A DNA stretch of 64,000 nt from Elusimicrobiota bacterium (GTDB lineage Bacteria; Elusimicrobiota; Elusimicrobia; UBA1565; UBA9628). Under the pieces are notes generated by a model. It was not told where the DNA came from and ran no database searches. It saw only the letters and a program-made list of their open reading frames with translations. The stretch is from contig JACQAZ010000011.1 of assembly GCA_016194705.1 (NCBI GenBank), forward strand, positions 24,243 to 88,242, written 5' to 3'. Below are positions 1 through 8,077 of this stretch, in pieces. Numbering within the stretch: position 1 is the first letter of the stretch; the number at the start of each line of letters is the position of its first letter. Both the position numbers and the translations under genes were made by a program.

Positions 1-533
1 AGGTCGTTGAGGTTGGCCGTCATCTCGCGCAGGTTGGCGACGGTCTCCTTGAGGTTCCCCGCCAACGAGCCGCGCGGCCCCTCCTCGTTGAGCGTGTTCA
101 TGATCGCCTGCATGCTGTTGAGGGCCTTGGCCAGCGCCTTCTCGATCGAGACGGGGTCCGAGCCGACCACCGTGTCGTTGTTGTGGAGCTCCCCCGATGA
201 GGGATGGCCCTGGTCGATCTGCAGGTATTTGGACCCGATGATCCCGGTCGAGCCGATCGTGAAATCGGCGTCCTTATAGATGACGACCCCCTTGCGCACC
301 GCGAGCACGACCCTCGCCAAGCCGTCCCTGAGCTCGATGTCCTTGACCTGGCCGATCTCCACGCCCGAGAGCTTGACCGGGGCGTTCTTGTTGAGGTTGG
401 CGACGTCGTGGAAGGTGGCGTTGAGGACGTAGCGCTTCTCGAGAGTGTAGTCGCCCAAGAGGAAGATGGCGATGCCCATGAGCGCCAAGCCCGTCACGAC
501 GAAGGCGCCGACCTTGGCCTCGAGGGAGAACAT
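1..533 (-). CDS. mlaD: MlaD/MCE lipid-transport protein (partial)
   Basis: Substrate-binding subunit of an MlaFED-type ABC transporter, which moves phospholipids between inner and outer membrane. The ATG is at 531-533; 177 codons are visible before the left window edge cuts the gene. One N-terminal membrane anchor lies near residues 8-27 (FVVTGLALMGIAIFLLG). An MCE domain follows, with VKLSGVEIGQVKDIEL and IGSTGIIGSKYLQI, then the start of a probable helical tail. The start codon shares a base with the mlaF stop (TGATG), so the two are translationally coupled. Domain assignment is firm; the C-terminus is not visible. Confidence 0.9.
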   Translation of the reverse strand, partial: MFSLEAKVGAFVVTGLALMGIAIFLLGDYTLEKRYVLNATFHDVANLNKNAPVKLSGVEIGQVKDIELRDGLARVVLAVRKGVVIYKDADFTIGSTGIIGSKYLQIDQGHPSSGELHNNDTVVGSDPVSIEKALAKALNSMQAIMNTLNEEGPRGSLAGNLKETVANLREMTANLND

Positions 534-1333
534 CAGGCCTTCCCGTTCACCTTGGCGCCGACCGGATCGGCTTCGAACTCCTTGAGCCTCATCTTGATCG
601 GCCCGTGGCTCAGACCGTCGACGAACTGGCGGATGTAGGGGTTGGTGCTGATCCGGATGACCTCGGGGTGCGCCACTCCCAACACCCGGCCCTCGTGCAG
701 CATCGCGATCCGGCTGCCCACCTTATAGGCCGATTTCATGTCGTGCGTGACGACGATCGAAGTGATCTTCAGCTGCTTTTGAAGCTCCAGGATCAGGTCG
801 TTGATGACGTCCGACATGATCGGGTCGAGGCCCGTCGTGGGCTCATCATACAAAATATACGACGGCTCGGCCGCGATGGCCCGGGCCAGCGCGACTCTCT
901 TCTTCATGCCTCCCGAGAGCTCGGAGGGCTTGAAGTCCTCGACGTCCTTGAGGCCGACGAGAGCGAGCTTGTCGCGGGCGACCTGCCGGAACTTGTGGGT
1001 CGGGATGTCGGTCAGGTAGCGCAGGCCGAAGGTGACGTTCTCCCAAACCGTCAGCGAGTCGAAGAGAGCCGCCTCCTGGAAAAGGTAGCCGAAGCGCCGC
1101 CGGTACTGAGCGATGTCGGTCTCGTGGGCGAGTTTCGTGATGTCCATGCCGTCGACCATGATGCTGCCCTCGTCCGGATGGACGAGCCCGATGACGCACT
1201 TCAAGAAAGTGCTCTTGCCGCAGCCCGAGCCGCCGATGATGACCAAGGTCTCGCCGTTCTCGACGACGATGTCGACCCCGCGCAGGATGGGGCGGCTGCC
1301 GTAGCGCTTCTTAACCCCGACCGCGTCTATCAT
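533..1333 (-). CDS. mlaF: MlaF-type ABC transporter ATP-binding protein
   Basis: Cytoplasmic ATPase that powers the MlaE permease in phospholipid transport. The 266 residues contain Walker A GGSGCGKS, ABC signature LSGGM and Walker B ILYDEPTTGLDP, followed by the H-loop VVTHD. Length matches the family. The gene overlaps the mlaE stop by four bases (ATGA) and mlaD by one base, so mlaE-mlaF-mlaD form a translationally coupled set at the 3' end of the ribosomal-protein/dnaB operon. No separate promoter is apparent. Confidence 0.93.
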   Translation of the reverse strand: MIDAVGVKKRYGSRPILRGVDIVVENGETLVIIGGSGCGKSTFLKCVIGLVHPDEGSIMVDGMDITKLAHETDIAQYRRRFGYLFQEAALFDSLTVWENVTFGLRYLTDIPTHKFRQVARDKLALVGLKDVEDFKPSELSGGMKKRVALARAIAAEPSYILYDEPTTGLDPIMSDVINDLILELQKQLKITSIVVTHDMKSAYKVGSRIAMLHEGRVLGVAHPEVIRISTNPYIRQFVDGLSHGPIKMRLKEFEADPVGAKVNGKA

Positions 1334-2127
1334 GTTATTCCGAGGGCGACCAGGACCGCCGTTACGAAATAATCCAGGATGAGCACCGAGACCATGCTCA
1401 GCACGACGGCGGCGGTCGTGGCCTTGCCCACGCCCTCGGCGCCGCCGTGGGTCGTGACGCCTTTATAGCAGCAGATAAACGAGATGGCCAGGGCGAAGAC
1501 GTAGTTCTTCAAGTAGCCGTGGAAGAAGTGCTTGAGCTCCATGTTGTCGATGATGTCGTGCCAGTAGACGTTGGCCGGGATGTGGTGCTTGATGGACGCC
1601 ACGACGTAGCCGCCGCCGATCCCGGTGAAGTCCGAGACCACGGCTAAAAAGGGCAGCACGAAGAGGAAGGCCAGCACGCGCGGGATCACGAGGTAGCGGT
1701 TGGGATCAGTGCCCAAAGTGTAGAGTGCGTCTACCTGCTCTGTGACCTTCATCGTCCCGAGCTCGGCGGCGATCGCAGCACCCGCCCGGCCTGAGACGAC
1801 CAAGGAGGTCATGACCGGCCCCAGCTCCATGACCATCGCGAAGCTGACCACGGTCCCGACGAAGAGGGGCTCGTTGAAGAAGTGTTTCGACGAGGCTCCC
1901 GACTGCAGCGCGAGCACCATCCCGGTGAAGAAGGAGGTCATCGCAGAGACGGGCAGGGACTCGACGCCGATGCGCATCATCTGGATGGTCACCTGGTCCC
2001 ACTCGACGGGAGCCCGGCTCAGCCACATCGCCGTCGAGCGGATCATGAAGGCGAATTCCCCCGCCGACTGGAAGATCTCGAGAAGCCAGGAGCCCAGCCA
2101 GCCCAAGGCCTTCACGACGAGATTCAT
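1330..2127 (-). CDS. mlaE: MlaE/YrbE-family ABC transporter permease
   Basis: Inner-membrane permease of the Mla lipid transporter, 265 residues. It has the MlaE-family core with LVVSGRAGAAIAAELG and MKVTEQVDALYTLGTDP, and several hydrophobic segments, including FLFVLPFLAVVSDF and a C-terminal VVLSMVSVLILDYFVTAVLV. It overlaps alr upstream and mlaF downstream by four bases each. Gene order MlaE-MlaF-MlaD is the usual one. No mlaC or mlaB is visible before the window edge. Confidence 0.93.
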   Translation of the reverse strand: MNLVVKALGWLGSWLLEIFQSAGEFAFMIRSTAMWLSRAPVEWDQVTIQMMRIGVESLPVSAMTSFFTGMVLALQSGASSKHFFNEPLFVGTVVSFAMVMELGPVMTSLVVSGRAGAAIAAELGTMKVTEQVDALYTLGTDPNRYLVIPRVLAFLFVLPFLAVVSDFTGIGGGYVVASIKHHIPANVYWHDIIDNMELKHFFHGYLKNYVFALAISFICCYKGVTTHGGAEGVGKATTAAVVLSMVSVLILDYFVTAVLVALGIT

Positions 2128-3227
2128 TGAAGGTAGACGCGGGGCACGCGGGTCGAGATCATCGAGGTCACCTCGTAGGGGATCGTGCCCAACCGCTCGG
2201 CGATCTCGGAGGCCGTGATTCGCTCGCTGCCCTGGCGGCCGATGAGCACCGCGTCGTCGCCCACGCTCGCCTTGGGCACCGCGGTGGCATCGAGCATGGT
2301 CATGTCCATCGTGACGGTCCCTACGATGGGGCAGCGGCGCCCTCGCAGAAGCGCCCAGCCTTGATTCGAGAGCCCGCGGGAGAAGCCGTCGGCGTAGCCG
2401 ATCGGCAGCGTCGCGATCCTCGAGGGACGCTTCGTGCGGTAGGTCGCACCGTAGCTGATCGAAGACCCCTTGGGCACGTTCTTGAGGAACACGACCTTGG
2501 TCTTGAGGCTCATGACGGGCTCGAAACCCGGGTAGTTGCCGTAGATCGCTATACCGGGGCGGACCATATCGAAGCGGCTCTGCGCGTGCCTGAGCGCTCC
2601 GGCCGAATTGGCCGCGTGGCGCAGAGACGCGGAGCCGACGGCCCTGACGGCCTCCCGGAAAAGCCCCAGTTGACGCCGCGTGAACGCCGGGTCGGTCTCC
2701 GCGCAGGATAGGTGGGTGTAGACGCCCTGCAGGCGCACGAGCTTGCGCGTGGCCAGGAATTTCACGACTTCAGCGGCGGCCAGGGGCCGCACGCCGATGC
2801 GCCCCATCCCCGTCTCGATCTTGAGATGGCAGTCGACCTCGCGCCCCAGCCGCTCGGCCACGGTGGCCAGCCTCCGGGCCGACTCGAGGCTGGCGACCGT
2901 CGGCGTCAGCCCGAACTCGGCCGCGGCCAGGAAGCTCTCGAAAGGATAGAGCGAGCCCAGCACCAGGATCGGCAGGCGCACGCCCGCCTCGCGCAGGGCG
3001 ACGCCTTCCTCGACGGAAGAGACGCCGAACCAGTCGGCCAGGCGGGCGTCCTGAGCGGCCTTGGCGCAGGCGGAGGCTCCGTGGCCGTAGGCGTTGGCCT
3101 TGACGACGAAGAGGAGCTTGACGCCGCGCGGCATGCGCCGCCGGAACTTCCTGAGATTGTCGCGCAGAAGAGAGAGGTCCACCTCGGCCCAGGTGGGCCT
3201 GAAGAATCGCCGGCGGACGTCGGTCAT
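2124..3227 (-). CDS. alr: Alanine racemase
   Basis: PLP enzyme that interconverts L- and D-alanine, providing D-Ala for peptidoglycan. The 367 residues match family length. The PLP lysine is in FVVKANAYGHG near residue 43; the C-terminal catalytic tyrosine region is SISYGATYRT, with TLPIGYADGF and TVTMDMTMLD following. The gene overlaps dnaB and mlaE by four bases each. This dnaB-alr linkage within a ribosomal-protein operon ties wall precursor supply to growth genes. Confidence 0.95.
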   Translation of the reverse strand: MTDVRRRFFRPTWAEVDLSLLRDNLRKFRRRMPRGVKLLFVVKANAYGHGASACAKAAQDARLADWFGVSSVEEGVALREAGVRLPILVLGSLYPFESFLAAAEFGLTPTVASLESARRLATVAERLGREVDCHLKIETGMGRIGVRPLAAAEVVKFLATRKLVRLQGVYTHLSCAETDPAFTRRQLGLFREAVRAVGSASLRHAANSAGALRHAQSRFDMVRPGIAIYGNYPGFEPVMSLKTKVVFLKNVPKGSSISYGATYRTKRPSRIATLPIGYADGFSRGLSNQGWALLRGRRCPIVGTVTMDMTMLDATAVPKASVGDDAVLIGRQGSERITASEIAERLGTIPYEVTSMISTRVPRVYLQ

Positions 3228-4642
3228 GGAAAAGTGGTCTGTGTCTCTTCGACCTCCGCGGGAGGAGGACCGGCTTCGGTCTCTCCCGTCGGGTCAGCGT
3301 CAACGAAGCGCGTGAATTGGTGGTAGAACTTGGCTTCGACGACTCCCGTGGGGCCCTGGCGCTGCTTGGCGATGATGATCTCGGCCTTGTTCTCGAGGGT
3401 CGGGTCGTTGCGCTTGTAGTAGCCCTCGCGGAAGATGAAGGCCACGAGGTCCGCGTCCTGTTCGAGCGCCCCGGAGTCGCGCAAGTCCGAGAGCTGGGGT
3501 CTGCCGTCGGGGCGTCCCTTTTCCTCCGGACGGCGGGACAACTGGGAGAGAGCGATCACGGGAACGTTCAAATCCCTGGCGAGATGCTTGAGGCCGCGCG
3601 ATATGTCCGAGACCTCCTGCTGGCGCGACTCTGACCTGAAGGAGGAGCCGCGCATGAGCTGCAGGTAGTCGATAACGACCAAGCCCAGGCTCTTGCCCTT
3701 GCGCCGCAGTTCGGCCGTCAGCTGGCGGGCCAGCGAGCGCACCGTGAGCACCGACAGTCCGGGGCGGTCGACGATGTAGAGAGGTGCCTCGGAGAAGCGA
3801 GCGGCGGCGTTGGTCAGGTCGGTCCACTTGTCGCGCGGAAAAAAGCCCGTGCGGACCTGCTGGAGGTTGACCCGGGCGTCGGCGGCGATGAACCGCTCCA
3901 TGATGGCGTGCTTGCTCATCTCCATGGAGAAGACCAGCACCGGAAGCGGATTGTCCGAGAGCACGACGTGGGATGCGATGTTCAGAGCCAGGGCGGTTTT
4001 CCCTTGACTCGGGCGCGCCGCGATCAGTATGAGGTCGGATTTCTGGAAGCCCGTCGTGAGGCGGTCGAAGTCCTTCAAGCCCGAAGGGACTCCGGTGACG
4101 GCCTGCTTGCGGCTGTGGGCGAGCTCGATCTGTTCGATGACCTCGTGCGCGAGGTCCTTGGCCTCGACGACGCCATGCATCGTCTGACGCTCGGCGACCC
4201 TGAGAATGCTGGCCTGCGCCTCATCGAGGATCTCGGTGGGTTCTTTGGCTTCGTTGAAGCAGGCCGACACGACGGCGGTCGCGGTCGTGATCAGCTCGCG
4301 CAGGACGGATTTCTCCTTGACGAGCCGGGCGTAGTAGTCGATGTGGGCGGCGGTCGCGACCTTATGGACGAGGTCGGTCAGCGCGGCCATCCCTCCCACC
4401 TCGTCGAGGAGCTTGCGGCGCTTGAGCTCCTCGGCGGCGGTCACGACGTCGACGCCGTCGCCGCGCTCGGAGATCGACTTCAGGGCGGCGAAAATCTTGC
4501 GGTTGGCGTCGAGGTAGAAATCCTTCTCCGCGAGGGAGTCGATCGCCTTCTCGGCCGCGTCGCGCTCGATGAGCATCGAGCCCAGCACGGCGCTCTCGGC
4601 CTCCAGGGCCTGTGGAGGAAGCTGCGCGGGATTGTTGGCCAT
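3224..4642 (-). CDS. dnaB: Replicative DNA helicase DnaB
   Basis: Hexameric helicase that unwinds DNA at the replication fork. The 472 residues have an N-terminal helical domain (PPQALEAESAVLGSMLI), a linker, and a RecA-like C-terminal domain with Walker A ARPSQGKTALAL, Walker B VVIDYLQLM and the DLRDSGALEQDADLV motif. No intein or insertion is visible. It sits between rplI and alr and overlaps alr by four bases. The acidic, Pro-rich C-terminal tail is not conserved. Confidence 0.96.
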   Translation of the reverse strand: MANNPAQLPPQALEAESAVLGSMLIERDAAEKAIDSLAEKDFYLDANRKIFAALKSISERGDGVDVVTAAEELKRRKLLDEVGGMAALTDLVHKVATAAHIDYYARLVKEKSVLRELITTATAVVSACFNEAKEPTEILDEAQASILRVAERQTMHGVVEAKDLAHEVIEQIELAHSRKQAVTGVPSGLKDFDRLTTGFQKSDLILIAARPSQGKTALALNIASHVVLSDNPLPVLVFSMEMSKHAIMERFIAADARVNLQQVRTGFFPRDKWTDLTNAAARFSEAPLYIVDRPGLSVLTVRSLARQLTAELRRKGKSLGLVVIDYLQLMRGSSFRSESRQQEVSDISRGLKHLARDLNVPVIALSQLSRRPEEKGRPDGRPQLSDLRDSGALEQDADLVAFIFREGYYKRNDPTLENKAEIIIAKQRQGPTGVVEAKFYHQFTRFVDADPTGETEAGPPPAEVEETQTTFP

Positions 4643-4661
4643 TTGGCCCGCGGCCCCGGGA

Positions 4662-5108
4662 CTACTCCCGGGCCGTGACGGTGACCTTGATCTTGGCGGA
4701 GACGTCGGGCATCAGGCGAAGCTCGACCTCGTGATCGCCGACCTGCTTGATGGACGCGTCCAAGGCGACGGCGGACTTGTCCACCGTGTAGCCGCAGCTC
4801 TTGAGGCTCTTGACGATGTCGCTCTTGCCGACCGAGCCGAAAAGCTTGCCTTCCGCGCCGGCGGGCCGGCTGAACGAGAGGCTCACCCCAGCCAGCTTGG
4901 AGGCGAGCTCCTTGCTCTGGGAGACCCGTCCCTCGACGAGCTTGGCGCGCTTCTCCCTGGCCTTCTCCCAGCTCTTGATGCTGGCCGGCGTGGCCGGAAG
5001 GGCCAGCCTGTTGGGAAGCAGATAGTTGCGGCCGAATCCGTTTTTGACGTCCTTGACCTCGCCGGCACGGCCCAGCTTGTCGACGTCGGAGCGCAGAATC
5101 ACCTTCAT
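4662..5108 (-). CDS. rplI: Large-subunit ribosomal protein bL9
   Basis: Ribosomal protein bL9, 148 residues, the usual length. The N-terminal domain reads MKVILRSDVDKLGRAGEVKD and continues with the GFGRNYLLPNRLAL signature, followed by a long helix and a C-terminal RNA-binding domain (GKLFGSVGKSDI). An AGGA sequence lies upstream of the ATG. It follows rpsR after 13 bases and precedes dnaB by 19 bases in the same operon. Confidence 0.97.
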   Translation of the reverse strand: MKVILRSDVDKLGRAGEVKDVKNGFGRNYLLPNRLALPATPASIKSWEKAREKRAKLVEGRVSQSKELASKLAGVSLSFSRPAGAEGKLFGSVGKSDIVKSLKSCGYTVDKSAVALDASIKQVGDHEVELRLMPDVSAKIKVTVTARE

Positions 5109-5121
5109 GGAATCCTCTCGG

Positions 5122-5469
5122 TTATTTCACGACGTAAGGCAGCAGCGCGAGGTTGCGGGCGCGCTTGATCGCGCGCGACAACTGCCGCTGGTGCCGGGCG
5201 CAATTGCCGGTCACCCGGCTCGAGAGGATCTTTCCCCCCTCAGCAACAAAGGTGCGCAGCACCTGAATCTGCTTGTAATCGATGTCGCGGACCTTCTCGG
5301 CGCAGAACCGGCAGACCTTGCGGCGTACCGGGAAGGGCGCGCGCCGGCGGCCCAACTCGGGCCTTCTGCCGGGAGCGCCGGAAGGGGCCGAGGGCTTGGG
5401 AGCTTCGACTGTCGCGGCCGGAGCGGCGGCGGGAGTCTCGGGCGAATGGGGGGCTTCAGGGGAAGACAT
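5122..5469 (-). CDS. rpsR: Small-subunit ribosomal protein bS18 with N-terminal extension
   Basis: Ribosomal protein bS18 of the 30S platform, partner of bS6. The conserved part begins near residue 45 ([18 protein letters not shown]) and includes [17 protein letters not shown]. The protein has 115 residues, against about 75 for typical bS18, because of an N-terminal Ala/Pro/Ser-rich extension of about 40 residues. The chosen ATG lies directly after the ssb stop. An alternative internal start cannot be excluded, but no ATG lies close to the conserved core. Confidence 0.95.
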   Translation of the reverse strand: MSSPEAPHSPETPAAAPAATVEAPKPSAPSGAPGRRPELGRRRAPFPVRRKVCRFCAEKVRDIDYKQIQVLRTFVAEGGKILSSRVTGNCARHQRQLSRAIKRARNLALLPYVVK

Positions 5470-5901
5470 TTAAAACGGAACCTCCTCGATTGATTCTGCT
5501 TCGGCCTCGGGCTTCGTTCCAGCTCCGGAAGACGAAGCCGCTCCTTCGGCGGCGGCGCTGAGGTACTGGATGCGGTTGGCCATGACCTCGAAGACGGAGC
5601 GCTTCTGGCCGCTCTTCTTGTCCTCGTACTCGCGGCAGGTCAGGCGCCCCTCGACGATCAGAGGGACGCCCTTCTTGGCCTTGTCCTTGGAGCGGTCTGC
5701 GAGTTCGCGCCAGGCGATGACGTCGACGTAGAAGACGTCGTCCTTCCACTCGCCGCTCTTGGCGTCCTTGACGCGGCGGTTGACCGCGATACGGATGGTG
5801 CACTTGCCCACGCCGCTCGGGGTAAAGAACATCTCCGCGTCGCGCGTGACGCGGCCGGCCAGCAGGACGAAATTGATCTCGGGGAGTCGGACGCCGGCCA
5901 T
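5470..5901 (-). CDS. ssb: Single-stranded DNA-binding protein
   Basis: OB-fold protein that coats single-stranded DNA in replication and repair. The 143 residues start with VRLPEINFVLLAGRVTRDAE, and the C-terminus ends in the SSB partner-binding tail EEVPF. Between them are the usual OB strands (VDVIAWRELADRSKD, GRLTCREYEDKKSGQK). It lies between rpsF and rpsR, its common location. It is shorter than E. coli SSB mainly in the linker. Confidence 0.96.
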   Translation of the reverse strand: MAGVRLPEINFVLLAGRVTRDAEMFFTPSGVGKCTIRIAVNRRVKDAKSGEWKDDVFYVDVIAWRELADRSKDKAKKGVPLIVEGRLTCREYEDKKSGQKRSVFEVMANRIQYLSAAAEGAASSSGAGTKPEAEAESIEEVPF

Positions 5902-5904
5902 GGC

Positions 5905-6285
5905 CTACTCCTGCGGCCCAGTCCCCGCCGATGCGGCGGCGGCGGGGGCGGGCGCGGCCGGGACCTTCTTGGCCTTCGCCTTCTTCTCGCGCATCTTTCG
6001 GTCCTGCGCGACGACGGTCATGTTGCGGATGACGTTGTCTGAGATGCTGAAGTTGTGGCCCAGCTTCTTGAGGAGGCCGCCGGCGGCCTTGTACTTGAAG
6101 TAGACGTAGACGCCTTCGCGGGCCTTTCCGATCATGTGCGTGAGCTTGCGGCGGCCCCACACTTCCTGGCTGACGACCTCGCCGCCGTCGCCGGTGATGG
6201 TCTGTTTGGTCTTGTCCGCGAACTCGGTCACTTCCGGGTCGGAGAGGACGGGCTTCAGAATGAGGACGGTCTCGTAAATTTGCAT
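5905..6285 (-). CDS. rpsF: Small-subunit ribosomal protein bS6
   Basis: Ribosomal protein bS6, first gene of the operon, 126 residues. The start at 6285 was chosen because the family begins MQIYETVLILKP; the longer upstream frame is not homologous. The core shows TGDGGEVVSQEVWGRRKLTH and REGVYVYFKYKA, then a Lys- and Ala/Pro-rich tail. A promoter -10 box ends eight bases before the ATG and no Shine-Dalgarno sequence is visible, so the mRNA may be leaderless at this gene. Confidence 0.96.
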   Translation of the reverse strand: MQIYETVLILKPVLSDPEVTEFADKTKQTITGDGGEVVSQEVWGRRKLTHMIGKAREGVYVYFKYKAAGGLLKKLGHNFSISDNVIRNMTVVAQDRKMREKKAKAKKVPAAPAPAAAASAGTGPQE

Positions 6286-6293
6286 AGAGGGAT

Positions 6294-6322
6294 ATATTAA
6301 CAAATAGGGCCCTTCGGGGCAA
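6294..6322 (-). promoter_or_regulatory. Predicted promoter of the rpsF operon
   Basis: On the minus strand, TTGCCC (6317-6322) and TAATAT (6294-6299) are 17 bases apart. The -10 box ends eight bases before the rpsF ATG, so transcription would start at or next to the start codon. Pattern match only. Confidence 0.55.
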
Positions 6323-6344
6323 GAACAAAATATCGGCCCCGGTA

Positions 6345-6374
6345 TTGACGCGATCGGCGGGCCCCTGTTATCCT
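6345..6374 (+). promoter_or_regulatory. Predicted promoter of the TPR gene at 6389
   Basis: TTGACG (6345-6350), 18 bases, TATCCT (6369-6374). The predicted start is about 6381, giving a 5' leader of only 7-8 bases. It is divergent from the rpsF promoter. Confidence 0.5.
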
Positions 6375-6388
6375 TCCTATGATATACC

Positions 6389-7285
6389 ATGAAAGCGACC
6401 CTGCTCCCGGCCCTAGGACTCTCCCTGCTCCTGTCGACCGTCTCCCGCTCAAGCGCCGAGTCTTTCGCCTCCTGGTCGGCGAAGGCCGAAAAGGCCGAGA
6501 AGAAGCACGACACCCTCTCGGCGTTGGAGGCCTACACCAACGCGCTTCGCCTGTGGAAGAAGGGCGACGGGAAAAAGCCCAAGGCCAAGCTTTTGGCCGC
6601 CCGCGCCGCGCTCTACGCGTCCTCCGGCTCGCCCGAGCCGGCCCTGAAGGATTTTTCGGACGCCGTGAGGCTCGACGATAAGTCGGCGCCGATCTTCTAC
6701 AATCGGGGCCGCTTGGAACTCGACATGGGAAGAACATCCGACGCGGTCACCGACTTCTACAAGGCGGCCAAGCTCAACCTCGGCTACAAGGAAGCCTATT
6801 TCTACCGCGGCCTGGCCTACGAGCGCCAGGGCGACGTCAAATTCGCCCGCGAGGACTACAAGACGGCGTGCCGGCTCGGACTCAAGCAGGCCTGCAGCGC
6901 CGGCGCGCGCGCCAAGGCGCAGGAGGCGCAGGCCGCGCGCCCCGCTCCCGACGCTTTCGAGGCGGCCTCGCCGCCCGAGCCGGTCAAGCGGTCATCCGCC
7001 GAGGTCAAAAAGCCCCGGAGGAAGCGCGCCTACAAACTCGACTGGCAGGCCTGCCTCGACGCCCTGGCGGCCTGCACCGACGGCGGCGGGGCCTTCGGCG
7101 ACTGCGTGAAGCAGGCGCCCGTCTGCGAAGCCTCGACGGCCAAAGGCTGCTGTCCCCATGACTGCGTGAAGAAGTTCAACGAACTCGTCGACCAGGGCAC
7201 GCGCGCGGCCGAGGAAGGAGGCCAGAGCGAGGCCTCGGCTTTCCGCGAGGTCTTCGGCGAGACGCCTTCCTGCGCGAAGCCCTGA
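6389..7285 (+). CDS. Secreted TPR-repeat protein with Cys-rich C-terminus
   Basis: 298-residue exported protein of unknown role. The signal peptide is MKATLLPALGLSLLLSTVSRSSAES with a likely cut after SSA. At least three TPR units follow (about residues 30-150; for example PIFYNRGRLELDMGRTSDA and KEAYFYRGLAYERQGDVKFA), indicating a protein-binding scaffold. After an Ala/Pro/Lys linker, the last 80 residues carry seven or more cysteines (WQACLDALAACTDGG, CEASTAKGCCPHDC), probably disulfide-bonded. I do not recognise this C-terminal domain. It is monocistronic. Confidence 0.85.
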   Translation: MKATLLPALGLSLLLSTVSRSSAESFASWSAKAEKAEKKHDTLSALEAYTNALRLWKKGDGKKPKAKLLAARAALYASSGSPEPALKDFSDAVRLDDKSAPIFYNRGRLELDMGRTSDAVTDFYKAAKLNLGYKEAYFYRGLAYERQGDVKFAREDYKTACRLGLKQACSAGARAKAQEAQAARPAPDAFEAASPPEPVKRSSAEVKKPRRKRAYKLDWQACLDALAACTDGGGAFGDCVKQAPVCEASTAKGCCPHDCVKKFNELVDQGTRAAEEGGQSEASAFREVFGETPSCAKP

Positions 7286-7307
7286 CCCGGTCCGAAAAAT
7301 CCAAATC

Positions 7308-7336
7308 TTGACAAAACATGACACATGACATACACT
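7308..7336 (+). promoter_or_regulatory. Sigma-70-type promoter of the HTH gene at 7393
   Basis: Consensus TTGACA (7308-7313), exactly 17 bases, then TACACT (7331-7336). The spacer and next 40 bases are AT-rich against a GC-rich background and contain the direct repeat ACATGAC (about 7316-7322 and 7323-7329). The predicted leader is about 50 bases. Confidence 0.75.
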
Positions 7337-7392
7337 ACCAAGGATAGAAGATAGAAATAACAACCAAATACCTTTCCGGAAGCCCTTTTTCC

Positions 7393-7653
7393 ATGAAACG
7401 AAGACGCAAGGCCGCGCGCAAGCCGTTCACCGGAGATGTCCCTGAGGTCATGGACATCAAGACCCTGGCGCAGTACCTAGGGATGGGCCGCTCGAAGATT
7501 TACGGCCTGATCCGCCAGAAGAAAGTCCCCGCCTCCCGCATCGGCCGCCAGTACCGCTTCTCGAAAGTCCTGGTCGACGCCTGGCTCAAGGAGCGCCTCA
7601 TCATGAAGCCCGAGGAGCCCCAGATTTCCTTGTTCCAGAAGCCGCAGAAATAG
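7393..7653 (+). CDS. Excisionase-family helix-turn-helix DNA-binding protein
   Basis: 86-residue protein with one HTH_17 (MerR/excisionase-like) domain at about residues 18-70: VMDIKTLAQYLGMGRSKIYG followed by IRQKKVPASRIGRQYRFSK. The N-terminus is very basic (MKRRRKAARKPF), and the C-terminus PQISLFQKPQ resembles a short binding peptide. No integrase or phage gene is nearby, so it is more likely a chromosomal regulator than a phage Xis. It has its own strong promoter. Targets are unknown. Confidence 0.85.
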   Translation: MKRRRKAARKPFTGDVPEVMDIKTLAQYLGMGRSKIYGLIRQKKVPASRIGRQYRFSKVLVDAWLKERLIMKPEEPQISLFQKPQK

Positions 7654-7680
7654 CCCCTCCCGACGGTCGACGGAAAACCC

Positions 7681-7710
7681 TTGCTTTCCCGACGGAGACT
7701 TTTATATATT
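7681..7710 (+). promoter_or_regulatory. Predicted promoter of the 73-residue repeat protein
   Basis: TTGCTT (7681-7686), 18 bases, TATATT (7705-7710) inside an AT-rich patch. The predicted 5' leader is about 50 bases and carries a GGAGG ribosome-binding site at 7751-7755. Confidence 0.6.
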
Positions 7711-7766
7711 TTCCGCAGAAGGGAAGTGCGTTTGCTCCCTCGACTCTCACGGAGGATCACATCACC

Positions 7767-7988
7767 ATGGCTGAGAAAGTTCAGAAGGTCGGCGTTGACC
7801 GCACGACGGGTTTCCTTTACTACATCGACAAGCAGGGCGACGTCTCCCGCGCCAAGATGGCCCGCGGCGGCAAGAAGGGCGGCAAGCCGGAGAAGGTCCA
7901 GAAGGTCGGCGTCAAGAAGGAGAAGGGCTACCTCTATTACCTCGACAAGAAGGGCGACATCTCCCGCGCGAAGATGGTCAATGCCTAA
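7767..7988 (+). CDS. 73-residue protein made of two near-identical repeats
   Basis: Small basic protein of unknown function made of two copies of one unit. Copy 1 (about residues 3-32) is EKVQKVGVDRTTGFLYYIDK plus QGDVSRAKMA; copy 2 (about 42-71) is EKVQKVGVKKEKGYLYYLDK plus KGDISRAKMV. A Gly/Lys linker (RGGKKGGKP) joins them. The K-G-Y/F-LYY-DK-GD-SRAKM core suggests a small beta-hairpin, perhaps nucleic-acid binding, but that is inference. The gene has its own promoter, a strong GGAGG site 11 bases upstream and a terminator, so it is probably highly expressed. Confidence 0.88.
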   Translation: MAEKVQKVGVDRTTGFLYYIDKQGDVSRAKMARGGKKGGKPEKVQKVGVKKEKGYLYYLDKKGDISRAKMVNA

Positions 7989-8026
7989 CTGACCGCGGTG
8001 CCTTCGGGCGCCGCAGTCTCCGTGAG

Positions 8027-8062
8027 AGACGCCCCGCCGGATTTCCGGCGGGGCGTCTCTTT
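8027..8062 (+). terminator. Rho-independent terminator after the repeat protein
   Basis: A perfect 14-bp stem: arm AGACGCCCCGCCGG (8027-8040), loop ATTT, arm CCGGCGGGGCGTCT (8045-8058), followed by CTTTT. It lies 38 bases after the stop codon of the 73-residue protein. Confidence 0.85.
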
Positions 8063-8065
8063 TGC

Positions 8066-8071
8066 TACAGT
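8066..8071 (+). promoter_or_regulatory. Candidate -10 box of panE
   Basis: TACAGT ends six bases before the panE ATG. A weak TTCCGG (8043-8048), 17 bases upstream, falls inside the preceding terminator stem. The gap fits the leaderless pattern seen elsewhere in the window, but the -35 is poor. Confidence 0.4.
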
Positions 8072-8077
8072 CTCGAA

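Noticed and set aside
605..1372. Long plus-strand open frame opposite mlaF
   Set aside because: Asp/Val/Arg-rich translation without motifs, exactly antisense to a well-defined ATPase; a GC-skew shadow.
3560..3580. T-loop-like GTTCAAATCCC suggesting a tRNA
   Set aside because: It lies inside dnaB and no acceptor or anticodon stems pair around it.
7393..7653. Excisionase as a sign of a prophage or integrative element
   Set aside because: No integrase, attachment repeats or phage genes nearby; this HTH family is common in chromosomal regulators.
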